Assembly: GCA_030323885.1 (NCBI GenBank)
Contig: CM059188.1
Span: forward strand, 110,569,763-110,633,762
DNA from: Branchipolynoe longqiensis
Taxonomy: Eukaryota; Annelida; Polychaeta; Phyllodocida; Polynoidae
DNA length: 64,000 nucleotides
Direction of reading: 5' to 3'
Both the position numbers and the translations under genes were made by a program. The notes under the pieces were generated by a model. It saw only the letters and a list, made by a program, of their open reading frames with translations, was not told the DNA's origin and made no database searches. Positions 53,826 through 64,000 of this stretch are shown here, in pieces (within the stretch, counting starts at the first letter, position 1; each line of letters begins with the position of its first letter).

Positions 53826-54160
53826 CTGGTTGTTGGTTGTTGATTGTTGGAGTTTTCGTCCTGGCAACATCTAAGATCATATCGGGGCGCAAACCAACCT
53901 GTGACAGAACACAACTTTATAGTGCTGTCGCACTGGGAAATCAAGCCACCAACACATGCATGACCCGATATCCCACTCAGTCACACTATCATGACACTGA
54001 TCTAACCAGTCCTTGCCCTATCCTATTTAATGCCGAGCGCGAGGCTAGGAAGCAACAAGTATAAATTCTATAATCCATCGGCTTGACTCGACCGGTAACC
54101 GAACTCCCGACCTCCCGCACACGAGGCCCGCGCTCTATCGATTCAGGGAATGCGCCCCGT
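53826..54160 (-). mobile_element. SINE-1
   Basis: Full minus-strand copy from GTTGGTTGTTGATTGTTGGA to the head (CTCTATCGATTCAGGGAATG). Confidence 0.76.
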
Positions 54161-54924
54161 CAGATTTAACTTGATCAGCAGGAGGTTGGTGGGTAAGCTA
54201 AGTTCTATTGAGTGGGTAGATAAGTTGGTAAATGACTAACGGGAATTTGTAGTATTTGAGGGCCACTGTTAACGCACCACCTGGTGGTTCAGATTGTATT
54301 TGTTGTCGTTCACTCGTGCTGTCACTGTTTCTTTGTCAGTTCCTGGGTTTGACCCAGTTACTGTCGCTAACACTGTTGTGTTGCTATCGCTGCTAGTTTC
54401 ATTCAATCCGATTCATTGAGCACTAAAACATAGAATTAGATAGACACCAAAACCACCTTCCTATGTTGAATAATAATTGAGGTATAACCATTTTAAACTT
54501 GTGGCAGCAATTTTGGATGCCATCTTGAAAATGACCCCTTTGCGGAAGTGAGATTATGCTATATTTTTAGTATGTTATTTAGCATGCCCAGTGGTACGAC
54601 AATCTATTGAAAAACACTTTGTATCAATTTTGTGGGGGTTCAACCATATAATGACCCTACTATCACTGTATCAGTTGATTTCTGCTGCCACTGTTCGCTG
54701 TCATATTCACGGCGCTTCTCGATATAACTTTCACCCTCCGTGTCGAGATTGCTGTCAGTGTCAGTGTCAGTGTCACTGAACTTTTTCTTATTATTCTTAG
54801 CGTCAATATCGCCTGTGGTCAATCATGTACTTTATTGGGTCCTGCCCATACTCTCTCTCTCATCAAAACACGTCCACTCTCTCAGTCTAAATTTAATAGA
54901 AAGATAGGGGGAGTGTTTCCTGTC

Positions 54925-55200
54925 CGGAAGGTCGGGAGTTTGAAACCAAGTTAGTCAATCCAATGACTTGCAAAATTGATAAGTGTTCCTACCTAGCCTG
55001 GGGCTTTTCATCACTAGGATATGGCAACGACTGGTTAATGCAGAATCAGGATAGTGTGACAGAGTGCGATATCAAGCCAGGTGCTGGCAGTCTGATCTCC
55101 CAGTAATAAAGTCGCCATGACTATGCACTGTCATAAGTCGGTACTGATCCTAATATGACCATAGATGTTGCTAGGACGCAAAACCCTAACAAACAAACAA
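54925..55200 (+). mobile_element. SINE-1
   Basis: Plus copy with a partial head (GGAAGGTCGGGAGTTTGAAA) and a full tail (CGCAAAACCCTAACAAACAA). Confidence 0.72.
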
Positions 55201-55244
55201 AACCAGGCGTTGCATCTTCTCCCAGTTCTCGCTATGGACATGCA

Positions 55245-55383
55245 GGGAATGGGTCTCCCAGTCGGGGCAGCACTATAAAGTCATGTCGCCATGGGTATGC
55301 ACTTTCTCAAGTCTGTATCCATCCTGATATGACCTTAGATATTGCCAAGAGGCAAAACCCTAACAAACAAACAATCAAACAAG
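55245..55383 (+). mobile_element. SINE-1, 5'-truncated
   Basis: 3' part only (TCTCCCAGTCGGGGCAGCAC to AACAAACAAACAATCAAACA). It repeats the end of the copy 60 bases upstream. Confidence 0.65.
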
Positions 55384-55429
55384 CAAAGTCAGGTGCTGTA
55401 TATTCTCGCAGTTCTCGACATGGACGTCC

Positions 55430-55618
55430 CGTGACTCAGTCACATTATCCTGACCCTGAGCCAACCAGTCCTTGCCCTGTCCTAATAATGCCGAGTGGCT
55501 AGCTTGGAAGCGACAAGTATCAATTTTTAACTTATTGGTTTGACTCGACCAGGGTTCGAACCCACGATCTACCAGCACGGGAAACGGACGCTCTAAATCA
55601 TTCGGCCATCCCGTCTGG
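55430..55618 (-). mobile_element. SINE-1, 3'-truncated, at the left edge of the 57-bp array
   Basis: Minus-strand head and first half (GACTCAGTCACATTATCCTG to TTCGGCCATCCCGTCTGGTA). The 57-bp satellite begins at the exact end of the head. Confidence 0.72.
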
Positions 55619-57195
55619 TAGATAAAGGTAGCGATGAGTGGTGTCCGTAGGGGATAGTGGTGGGTGAGAGTGTAGTAGATAAAGGTAGCGATGAGTGGTG
55701 TCCACAGGGGATAGTGGTGGGTGAGAGTGTAGTAGATAAAGGTAGCGATGAGTGGTGTCCATAGGGGATAGTGGTGGGTGAGAGTGTAGTAGATACATGT
55801 AGAGATGAGTGGTGTCCGTAGGGGATAGTGGTGGGTAAGAGTGTAGTAGATCAAGGTGGCGATGAGTGGTGTCTGTAGGGGATAGTGGTGGGTGAGAGTG
55901 TAGTAGATAAAGGTAGCAATGAGTGGTGTCCATAGGGGATAGTGGTGGGTGAGAGTGTAGTAGATAAAGGTAGCGATGAGTGGTGTCAGTAGGGGATAGT
56001 GGTGGGTGAGAGTGTAGTAGATCAAGGTGGCGATGAGTGGTGTCTGTAGGGGATAGTGGTGGGTGAGAGTGTAGTAGATAAAGGTAGCAATGAGTGGTGT
56101 CCATAGTGGATAGTGGTGGGTGAGAGTGTAGTAGATAAAGGTAGCGATGAGTGGTGTCCGTAGGGGATAGTGGTGGGTGAGAGTGTAGTAGATAAAGGTA
56201 GCGATGAGTGGTGTCCGTAGGGGATAGTGGTGGGTGAGAGTGTAGTAGATAAAGGTAGCGATGAGTGGTGTCCGTAGGGGATAGTGGTGGGTGAGAGTGT
56301 AGTAGATAAAGGTAGCGATGAGTGGTGTCCGTAGGGGATAGTGGTGGGTGAGAGTGTAGTAGATAAAGGTAGCGATGAGTGGTGTCCGTAGGGGATAGTG
56401 GTGGGTGAGAGTGTAGTAGATAAAGGTAGCGATGAGTGGTGTCTGTAGGGGATAGTGGTGGGTGAGAGTGTAGTAGATGAAGGTAGCAATGAGTGGTGTC
56501 CATAGGGGATAGTGGTGGGTGAGAGTGTAGTAGATAAAGGTAGTGATGAGTGGTGGCAGTAGGGGATAGTGGTGGGTGAGAGTGTAGTAGATAAAGGTAG
56601 CGATGAGTGGTGTCAGTAGGGGATAGTGGTGGGTGAGAGTGTAGTAGATAAAGGTAGCGATGAGTGGTGTCTGTAGGGGATAGTGGTGGGTGAGAGTGTA
56701 GTAGATAAACGTAGCGATGAGTGGTGTCCATAGGATTAGTGGTGGGTGAGAGTGTAGTAGATAAAGGTAGCGATGAGTGGTGTCCGTAGGGGATAGTGGT
56801 GGGTGAGAGTGTAGTAGATAAAGGTAGCGATGAGTGGTGTCCATAGGGGATAGTGGTGGGTGAGAGTGTAGTAGATAAAGGTAGCGATGAGTGGTGTCCA
56901 TAGGGGATAGTGGTGGGTGAGAGTGTAGTAGATAAATGTAGCGATGAGTGGTTGCAGTAGGGGATAGTGGTGGGTGAGAGTGTAGTAGATAAAGGTAGCG
57001 ATGAGTGGTGTCCGTAGGGGATAGTGGTGGGTGAGAGTGTAGTAGATAAAGGTAGCGATGAGTGGTGTCCATATGGGATAGTGGTGGGTGAGAGTGTATT
57101 AGATAAAGGTAGCGATGAGTGGTTGCAGTAGGGGATAGTGGTGGGTGAGAGTGTAGTAGATAAAGGTAGCGATGAGTGGTGTCCGTAGGGGATGG
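55619..57195 (+). repeat. 57-bp satellite, about 28 units
   Basis: Unit GATAAAGGTAGCGATGAGTG, GTGTCCGTAGGGGATAGTGG, TGGGTGAGAGTGTAGTA. Because 57 is divisible by three, two long minus-strand open frames of 629 and 592 codons cross it with a 19-residue repeat (PTDTTHRYLYLLHSHPPLS). They start and end in SINE or unique DNA and are not credible genes. Confidence 0.93.
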
Positions 57196-57324
57196 CGCTG
57201 GGTGGCAGCATCTGTCCCGGGCGCAGTGATAGGCTGCAGAGATAGGCGGGCATGTATTCATCATCTGTCGGTGCCCGGATGGACGACTCCTGCTTTGGCC
57301 GGACGGCGTTCAGCTGTGACCAGA

Positions 57325-57640
57325 TGGGATGGCCGTATGAGTTGAGTGTCCGTCTCCCATTTTGGTACATTGTCAAACCCCGGTCGAGTCAAACTGATGA
57401 CTTAAAAATTGATACTTCTTGCTTGCTATCCAGGTGCTCCACATTATTAGGATAGGACAAGGACTGGTTGGCTGAGTGACAGGATAATGTGACTGAGTGG
57501 GGTATCAGGTCATGGTGCTGGTGGCCTGGTCTCCAAGTCAGGCAGCACTATAAAGTTGCCATGAGTGCGCACTGTCACAAGTCGGTATCCATCCTGATAT
57601 GCCATTAGGTGTTGCTAGGACCTAAAACCACAACAAACAA
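57325..57640 (+). mobile_element. SINE-1 to the right of the 57-bp array
   Basis: Full plus copy (GATGGGATGGCCGTATGAGT to CACAACAAACAAACCAGC). It is inverted relative to the copy on the left of the array. Confidence 0.78.
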
Positions 57641-58147
57641 ACCAGCAAAGCGTCCTGCTATGGGCAATCCCTCGCAGGAGACGGTGTGATATCGACGTAA
57701 CGCGCCCATCCCTGCCCTTCTGCCATCCCTCTCACCTCCACCCCTTCCACACCACCCTTCTCACACCCACCCAATCCCCAATCCCCAATGGCCACCAAAC
57801 AACCATTGATAACCCGGCCCAATGATGCCATGCGGCAGGGGAGGTTCTATTTCATCTACTTTGCCACTATCACTTATGAACTGCCCAGTACTGCTGGCCC
57901 GACTCCATCGCACGCCGCTAGGGGCGCCACCATCCATGGCTTAGACCGTCAGGCGCCGTCAGACGTCGCGTCGGTCCTGCGTCTGAAAGGATTCGTCCAA
58001 TCAGGATGTACCTTGCAACGAACGCTGACTCCAGGTGTAGGCCTATGGGAGACGGTGGTACAGTTTTTGGGGGGAGTGAAACCTCTGGTCTCTCATTCGG
58101 TTGCCTTACAGGCAACTAAGTGTGAAAATAACTAATTTAAATTTTTT
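57641..58147. other. Unassigned DNA
   Basis: It holds a 115-codon plus-strand frame (57788-58135) with a clean ATG. Composition is mixed, no family is recognised and no splice context supports it. 58266-58879 and 59615-60176 are AT-rich and featureless. Confidence 0.35.
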
Positions 58148-58265
58148 TTGTAAATGAATTTTATTCCTATATTTATCTTTTGTCAGTGCCGTAGCACTGG
58201 TCTTCTGACCATAAGCGTTACAGGCATATATGTATTTACACAATTCTTTTTACATGGTTTATATT
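58148..58265 (-). mobile_element. LINE-D-like 3' tail
   Basis: The plus strand reads CTTTTGTCAGTGCCGTAGCA CTGGTCTTCTGACC then ATGTATTTACACAA, the second alignable copy of the LINE-D end. Confidence 0.45.
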
Positions 58266-58879
58266 GTGAATTAAAGAGTGCACAGTGTAATAAGTAATGA
58301 GCATGAGGTACATTAGATCATTTTGCATTTACATACAAGGCTTTTGTTGATGGCTTAGGATTTCCAATTCAATAGATCTACTAATACTTTCAAAGCTGCA
58401 CAGTTCCATGTAAGACGGATGTGTAAATCTGCCCATGAACCATATATCCATAGTGAAGCATGAGATGGCATGGTACATTTATTGGCATCTGCAGTACACG
58501 TACTAAGCTAAATAAGTAGCACCACAACCATACCATCTACTAACACTTGACCATACATCTGTACCATTTCTTCCAAAGGGATTCACCAAACTAGTCTTAT
58601 CAGTAGCACAAGGAAACCACACCAAACATCATATTATATTTGTTATCAAATCTGCAATAAAGTAAAGGATTTAACTGCATCAAATTCTACTAACAGAATA
58701 GCTTCATATTCACCATGTATATTAGTACAAAGTTACCCTACCAACGACAGTGACAATATAAAATGTACACCCCGTTATCTCTCAATGCTGTTGGGTAACG
58801 GCACTATTCTTCTTGTTTCTTCTTTTTATATTTGTATCAAACTCTTGTTGATTTTAGACTATTATATATGTGAATGAAT

Positions 58880-58945
58880 GTAACAGACCATGCAGGACGA
58901 CCAGTGCCTCGGCGCTGAAAAAAATACCTTTATTCCCTGACGTAA
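58880..58945 (+). mobile_element. LINE-D-like 3' tail, opposite orientation
   Basis: GACGACCAGTGCCTCGGCGC TGAAAAAAAT is the reverse orientation of the end at 58148-58265, 600 bases away, so the two form an inverted pair. Confidence 0.4.
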
Positions 58946-59174
58946 ATGATCATTTACCCAAAAAGGGAAGAAATCAAGTAAGATGCTACACACACGGGAG
59001 TGTCCAAAAGTAATCTATTCTAAGTTCCAATTTGAAAGGTACATACTAATATTATAGATGTGAACACATCCATAACGCATTCTAGTTGAAGTAAATCAGT
59101 TTCGTTAACTGATTAGATGACTTGGTTGGCGCAAGAAACAAATTTGCTTTTAGGGAGCAAATATTGCATCGCTT

Positions 59175-59258
59175 TTTCCCTCTTTTGTTGTGGTGAATTT
59201 AGTTACCCTGCTTATAACGGATAAGTGTGTGGACAATTATTTTCACTAACACTATAAA
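59175..59258 (-). mobile_element. LINE-B-like 3' end, 5'-truncated
   Basis: On the minus strand it has a GTGAAAATAA core and ends AAGCAGGGTAACTAAATTCA CCACAACAAAA, a diverged LINE-B terminus. Confidence 0.45.
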
Positions 59259-59293
59259 TCACTCAAGCACCATCTATGTGCATGACAGAAGCG

Positions 59294-59614
59294 TAAAGCT
59301 AAGATTCCTTACACGCGGTATGTGGCACGTGAATGTGAATGCGAATGCGAATAAGAATCGAAAAGCATGTAAATGAATAGTGGTGCTCCCATACGTCCAA
59401 ATGTGCGAATGCGAATACGAATGCGGCAACTGAATCGGTCCATGGACCGATCGGTGTGGCATGCGAATGCGAATGCTGCTGTGTTTGCCATAAAAACCAA
59501 TACTGTTCCTTCACAAATTAGGACGAAAAACCCCAACACATGTTGTGGGGGATGCCGCATATACAACATTCGCATGCCGCATGCCACGTACCGCGTATAA
59601 GGAATCTTAGCTTA
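59294..59614. mobile_element. MITE-H with GAATGC hexamer repeats
   Basis: Inverted ends TAAAGCTAAGATTCC and GGAATCTTAGCTTA, each followed inward by ACNCGGTATG-type sequence. The inside has runs of GAATGCGAATGC and a central GGTCCATGGACC palindrome. The open frames there (histidine-rich) are repeat by-products. Confidence 0.72.
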
Positions 59615-60176
59615 AGGCATGATTCTAAATTCGTAATCATCCCATCTGTAACAAATTTCCATTGTTTCAAATATGAGTTACTGATTATTTCTTTTTAAAA
59701 TCGCAATCATCACTGAATGAATTCTAAGTGGTAAATGTTACACCAACCGCCCTTAATTAAAGCAAACTCTACAAACAAACAAGGGATAGATACACTCAAC
59801 CCGATAGGTCCTCCTCCTTCTACCAGGAACCGGAAGTTGCGCCCCCGGCCATGGATCCTGCTGTGCAAGGTGGTCGCGTGTCTTGATTTGTGTAGCATCA
59901 GTTAAGAAGCGACATTCCTGTTTTTCTCACACGCTAACCAGTCACGTGACAACGTCGTGGGAAAAAACAGCAAGGTTTATTGAAAGGAAGAATAAGAACA
60001 AATAATTATCATTCATGTAATTAACAATGTTGCTTAATTATGCCATTAGGCACCGAAATAATTCAAATGAAAGCCTTGAGGGATTTAAATTAAATTTTCT
60101 GGAAAATTAACTACGAATCAGGCGATGTGCTTCAAATGCTTCATAAAAACCATCTCGATGCAAAGCATTAATTGTT

Positions 60177-60897
60177 TATACCCCTGTCAGACTACGATGT
60201 GACGAGCCAACATAAGCCTGACGTGCTCACTTTTCGTCATTACGTTGACATACGTTGGGTTACATTATAATGACGTCAGAATGACTTTAGACTGACATCG
60301 ACGTCATGTTATGTCGTGTTACGTCGGCGCGCTTCAAGGTTTTGAACCTGTTGAAAACTTTTGACGTAACTCGAACGTAAGGGTTTACATTCATCGTATG
60401 TTCTGTACACTTTCGATGAACATCAATGACGTTAAACGGACGTTAGTCAAACAGTGCTCACTATGTTCCACTACGTTCCACTACGTTCCACTACGTTCCA
60501 CTACATTGACCCACATTAAAGACGGTGGAAATGTCCACGCTGCGTAATGGGAACATCAGGAGAATGTCAGGAGAACGTCAGGAGAACGTATGCTGAACGT
60601 ACGTCCAATGTACGTTCAGCATTTGGCCAACATTTAATGGCGTAAGTAACATAAGGTAACATAAAGCAACGTAGTTCTGGCAATGGAATAACATACATAA
60701 CGTTCCGTGAGCATCATTACATTGTCCTCTCTCTTGAATGACGCTATCACTACGCTTTACCGACGTTACGCTCTTGTCAACTATGCTGCATCCGCGTTCA
60801 ACTTGTGCCCAAATTTGCATATTACGCCGAGAAGTTTGACATTTTTCACGTTCTCCCTACGCTGACGTCGTTACGTCGTAGTGTGAGAGGGCCTTTA
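60177..60897. mobile_element. MITE-E-like, second copy
   Basis: Ends CCCCTGTCAGACTACGATGT and TTACGTCGTAGTGTGAGAGG. The inside is rich in ACGTCA/TGACGT and AACGTACGT motifs and holds a (CACTACGTTC)n run at about 60465-60511. The internal sequence differs from 22685-23333 although the style is the same. Confidence 0.62.
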
Positions 60898-60922
60898 CAA
60901 AGCAGACATGCCATATTATTAA

Positions 60923-61238
60923 AGTTGCATAGTCCGATGGGTTTGAGTTTCTGTCATTTTTCTGAGATCATATAGATTAAATTGATCGCTATTATCTACT
61001 TTATTTCACTTTGAAGTAACTTTAATTTTAAATGGCTACCTTTTGAGATAATTGGAAGTGCAAACATGTACAATTAGTTTCAGCAAGCATCCCAAACCGC
61101 TGACGCCATAGACTTCAGCAGTAACAGGTTCTATTAAATTGCCTCAATGTCCCCTTCTATGTGGCATCAAAAGTGTCATGAGAAAAGCAATATATAAGTT
61201 AGATCTAGATCATTTCTTTAGCTTTGAAAACTGCAGCT
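60923..61238 (-). mobile_element. MITE-A
   Basis: TTAA at 60919-60922 and 61239-61242. It begins AGTTGCATAGTCCGATG and ends GAAAACTGCAGCT. Confidence 0.76.
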
Positions 61239-61372
61239 TTAATATTCACGAATTGGATTACTGGGCACTGCTCTCCAACACTCATCAAACTCAATACTAA
61301 GCTCCTTATTAGGGTTTCGCGTCCTAGAAACACATGATATCATAAGAGGACGGGTAATCACATAGGACAAGA

Positions 61373-61712
61373 CCAGACGGCATGGCCGAATGAGTTAGAG
61401 CGTCCGTCTCCCGTGCTGGTAGATAATGGGGTCGTGGGTTCGAACCCTGGTCGAGTCAAACCTATGACTTAAAAATTGATACTTGTTGCTTCCTAGCCTG
61501 ACGCTCGGCATTATTAGGCTAGGAAAAGGACTGGTTGGCTCAGTGTCAGGATAATGTGACTGAGTGCGATATCGGGTCATGGTGCTGGCGGCCTGGTTTC
61601 CCAGTGGGACAGCACTATAAAGTTGCAATGACTGCGCACTGTCACAAGTCGGTACCCGTCCTGATATGACCTTAGATGTTGCTACGATGTAAAACAACAA
61701 ACAAACAAACAA
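61373..61712 (+). mobile_element. SINE-1, well preserved
   Basis: Full plus copy: GACGGCATGGCCGAATGAGT, box B GTGGGTTCGAACCCTGG, intact core and an (AAAC)n tail. A minus-strand 3' end fragment lies at 61312-61365 just before it. Confidence 0.82.
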
Positions 61713-61734
61713 AGCAAAACACATAGGACAGCAT

Positions 61735-61872
61735 ACTATGAGAACGACATCTATATACATCCATGTATATCTATATATATATATATTTATATTAATCTAC
61801 ATATATCTATATATATATCGATATATATCTGTATATATATTTATGTATATATATCTGTATATATATCGATGC
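61735..61872 (+). repeat. (TATATATC)n low-complexity tract
   Basis: Runs of ATATATATCTATATATATCG after a SINE-1 tail. Confidence 0.85.
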
Positions 61873-61924
61873 AAGTTTGTCATTATAGTTGTAAGCCTTT
61901 GACTTCACAAGTATCTCTGGACAC

Positions 61925-62065
61925 AAAGTTGACTATATGCTTTTACATTCTCTGTAAAAGTGACAACCTGATAATAATATGACAGAATACGATCTGAACA
62001 ATTCTCACCGTGATTATGGCCTTTGCTGCCGACACGGCATTAAGCAATCACCACTAACTAACTAA
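61925..62065 (+). mobile_element. LINE-A 3' tail, 5'-truncated
   Basis: It matches LINE-A from the CTTTTACATTCTCTGTAAAAG palindromic stretch through GCTGCCGACACGGCATTAAG to the end, finishing in (CTAA)n instead of (CAAT)n. Confidence 0.6.
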
Positions 62066-62423
62066 CTAGCTACAAACTATACAATCTAATTATGTGAACA
62101 TAAATAACAAAAGCCATCCACAGACTTTACTTTGATTCTATTTCGCATATTGGTCCGTTCCTCTTTCATTGTCCACGGGAGTCACCTGCAGTGATATCGC
62201 GTAACCACAACCAACACGTGACTCTCTCAGATCTAGCTGAAAGGGTATACTCAAGTGAGTATTATTGATCAATATTGTTGTCAACAGCACATCCAATGCA
62301 ATCTACCATCAGCGCCCATTAAACGGAATCAATAGAGGAAAGCTTCTACTTTGGGGGATACACGAAATAGTCAGGACTCGTCATGCCCCGAACTCCTCGG
62401 AAAAACCCTAAAAGTAGGCAGTG
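62066..62423. other. Unassigned DNA
   Basis: Nothing recognised. 63249-63412 and 63763-64000 likewise. Confidence 0.45.
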
Positions 62424-62858
62424 TAAAGCTAAGATTCCATATACGTGGTATGCATTATACGAATGCGAATGCGAATGTGCCAACAAATCGAAAAGCATGT
62501 AAATGAATAGTGGTGCTTCCATGTATCCAAATGCGAATACGAATGCAAATGCGAATGCGGCAAATGGATTGACCCATGGACCGATCAGTGCGAATGCGAA
62601 TGTGAATGCGAATGTGAATGCTAATGCTGCTGCATTTGCCATAAAAACACAATAGTAACTTTGACTTTCCTTCACAAATTTGGAGCAAAAAAACCCAAAA
62701 TGGGATGGGTGTGTTGTTGTTGTGGTTTGTTTAACAACTCCCCAACACAAAAAGTAGACATTGGCTATTGGAGGGTTGGCATGGGTATCTATGCCGCATA
62801 CCACATGCGCATTCACATGCAGCATGCCGCATACCGCATATATGGAATCTTAGCTTTA
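62424..62858. mobile_element. MITE-H, second copy
   Basis: Inverted ends TAAAGCTAAGATTCCATATA and TATATGGAATCTTAGCTTTA. It shares AATCGAAAAGCATGTAAATG, the GAATGC runs and CCATGGACCGATC with 59294-59614, plus about 110 extra bases in the right half. Confidence 0.72.
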
Positions 62859-62917
62859 GGCTACATAAAAAAACAAATTTGTTTAGCGACAACCCATTAA
62901 AATGCTTCCATGTCAGG

Positions 62918-63248
62918 CGGGAGGTTTTCATTTTTCATTTTTATTTTGTACGTAGAATGGCGATGTACAGGAGGAAGACAACTAGCCATGGTATCGATGG
63001 TCAGAAGGCATGATAGGAAGGGAGAAGACCAGATGCTTTCTAGCTATAAATAAAACAAGAAAACATTCAAATTACAATAAAAACTGTATTCAACTGAAAG
63101 CTCAACTACATGTATTTAATGTGACAATGTATTAAGCATTGTTTTATGTTTTAATATTATATTTGAAATTTTTTTGAAAAATAAAAAATAGATATAAATT
63201 TGGAGGTCGGGCGGGGACGCTAAACAAGTATTTTTATATGTGGCCTAA
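62918..63248. mobile_element. MITE-I-like degraded copy
   Basis: GGCGGGAGGTTTTCATTTTT at the left and GGAGGTCGGGCGGGGACGCT then TATTTTTATATGTGGCCTAA at the right resemble the MITE-I halves. The left terminus is not clear. Confidence 0.35.
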
Positions 63249-63414
63249 TGGTGGGAGTCAGTGCGGTTTGGATACTGAAGGGTCTGTAACCACCAGATAG
63301 CCTCCTGGGAGCGGGGCGGCGATCTATGATACGCCCTTCTAGGAAGCAGCATAGAGCTATTTGAATTAAGCAAATGGAAGTAAGTATACAATCCACCCTC
63401 GTTAATTCGAACTA

Positions 63415-63606
63415 CAGTAAAACCTCTCTAACCGACCACCTCCACAGATCGACCACTCCCCTATATCGATCGCTTTATTTGGGTTCTAAACGATCGCCCA
63501 TACAATGCCATTGTAACGATAAAAAACACTCCCTAAACTGACAACCTCCCTAAATGGACCATTAAAAGATGGTCCCATGGTCGCTCGATTTAGAGAGGTT
63601 TTACTG
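63415..63606. mobile_element. MITE-G (pogo/Tc1-mariner-like), second copy
   Basis: CAGTAAAACCTCTCTAACC and TTTAGAGAGGTTTTACTG ends with TA on both sides (63413-63414, 63607-63608). The inside, with ATCGATCGCTTTATTTGGGT, matches 31430-31610 in reverse. Confidence 0.8.
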
Positions 63607-63697
63607 TACTTTGTTCTCAGCACCCCATGTGGGGATTAGTGACATTGTTAAATAAATGATTTTGACCATTATTTATTCCCCAATAGGAGAGTCGGTA

Positions 63698-63762
63698 AGG
63701 GTAAATGTGTTGCATTGGTATTGTAGTAATCTGCACTGACCTCTCAAACAAAGTTTGTTTTA
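63698..63762 (+). mobile_element. SINE-3 leader fragment
   Basis: TGTAGTAATCTGCACTGACCTCTCA-type leader only, with no tRNA-like part. Confidence 0.35.
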
Positions 63763-64000
63763 TTTACCAACGCCTCTGGAACACATTGATTTCTATCATC
63801 GGCTATCGGATGTCAAACACATGGTCATTCTGGCATATTTCTTTGGAGGAAACCCACTGCCACCACATAGGCTACTCTTTCCCATAAACAGCAAAGGGTG
63901 TTTTATATGCACTTTACCACAGCCTTTGATGAACCAGTTGTGGAACACTGGTTGGAATGGAAAAGGTTGCAAACTGCAAATGTGTCCATTATGCAGGATG

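Noticed and set aside
55375..57376. Minus-strand open frames of 629 and 592 codons
   Set aside because: They cross a 57-bp satellite whose length is divisible by three, all frames share the same open character, and both ends fall in SINE or flanking DNA. No protein family is visible.
57788..58135. 115-codon frame with ATG
   Set aside because: No splice signals, no recognised family, mixed composition and no support on either side. Length alone is not enough in 64 kb.
62346..62825. 159-codon minus-strand frame
   Set aside because: It lies inside MITE-H and reads the GAATGC hexamers as Ala/Phe/His repeats.

Overview
This window looks like a repeat-rich intergenic and intronic stretch of an animal nuclear genome, most likely a marine invertebrate (a lophotrochozoan such as a mollusc, or possibly a cephalochordate; the sequence alone does not settle it). 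There are no operons, ribosome binding sites or long real ORFs. Splice signals, tRNA-headed SINEs, 5'-truncated LINEs, inverted-repeat DNA transposons and minisatellites are everywhere. Almost all long open frames are by-products of tandem repeats.

One gene is recognisable. Two plus-strand exons at 32147-32265 and 34521-34790, joined by a 2.25 kb GT-AG intron, encode the M3 helix, the intracellular loop and the M4 helix of a nicotinic-acetylcholine-receptor-like (Cys-loop) channel subunit, ending in TAG. Its 5' exons are not visible and probably lie to the left. Four weaker single-exon candidates are listed: a plus-strand terminal exon at 107-362, a minus-strand terminal exon at 23470-23568, a minus-strand terminal exon with an AATAAA at 48235-48347, and a possible plus-strand first exon at 27637-27764. 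A fifth, at 53391-53509, is very weak. None is recognised.

The rest is dominated by a few families, named here only for this report. SINE-1 is about 320 bp with a tRNA-like head and an (AAC/AAAC)n tail, and has about 33 whole or partial copies. SINE-2 shares a tail with a chimeric SINE-1b. SINE-3 has a very clear tRNA-like box A/box B. LINE-A to LINE-D are mostly 5'-truncated tails, but three fragments still encode the C-terminal part of the LINE protein. MITE-A has TTAA flanks. MITE-B, -C, -D, -E, -F, -G (pogo/Tc1-like with TA flanks), -H and -I are other inverted-repeat elements. A possible solo LTR interrupts a 72-bp tandem array.

Layout: 0-7 kb SINEs, a split 37-bp minisatellite, MITE-B and a triple-nested LINE/SINE/SINE; 7.6-9.4 kb GT-rich DNA and a 50-bp satellite; 9.7-17.4 kb SINEs, LINE-B, MITE-A, MITE-C and MITE-D; 17.8-18.8 kb a 32-bp array; 20.4-23.6 kb MITE-A with a nested SINE, LINE-A, MITE-E and a candidate exon; 24-28.4 kb arrays of 10, 72 and 13 bp; 28.5-35 kb SINEs and the receptor gene; 36.4-37.5 kb 20-bp and about 88-bp arrays; 39.5-40.4 kb GTATAT DNA; 41-48 kb MITEs, SINEs and a 77-bp array; 51-52.1 kb MITE-F and a tandem array split by MITE-D; 53 kb C-rich DNA; 55.6-57.2 kb a 57-bp array between inverted SINEs; 58-64 kb LINE tails and MITE-E, -H, -A, -I and -G. 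I found no CRISPR array, defence system or other dedicated gene system. The noteworthy signals concern how the repeats are built and nested.
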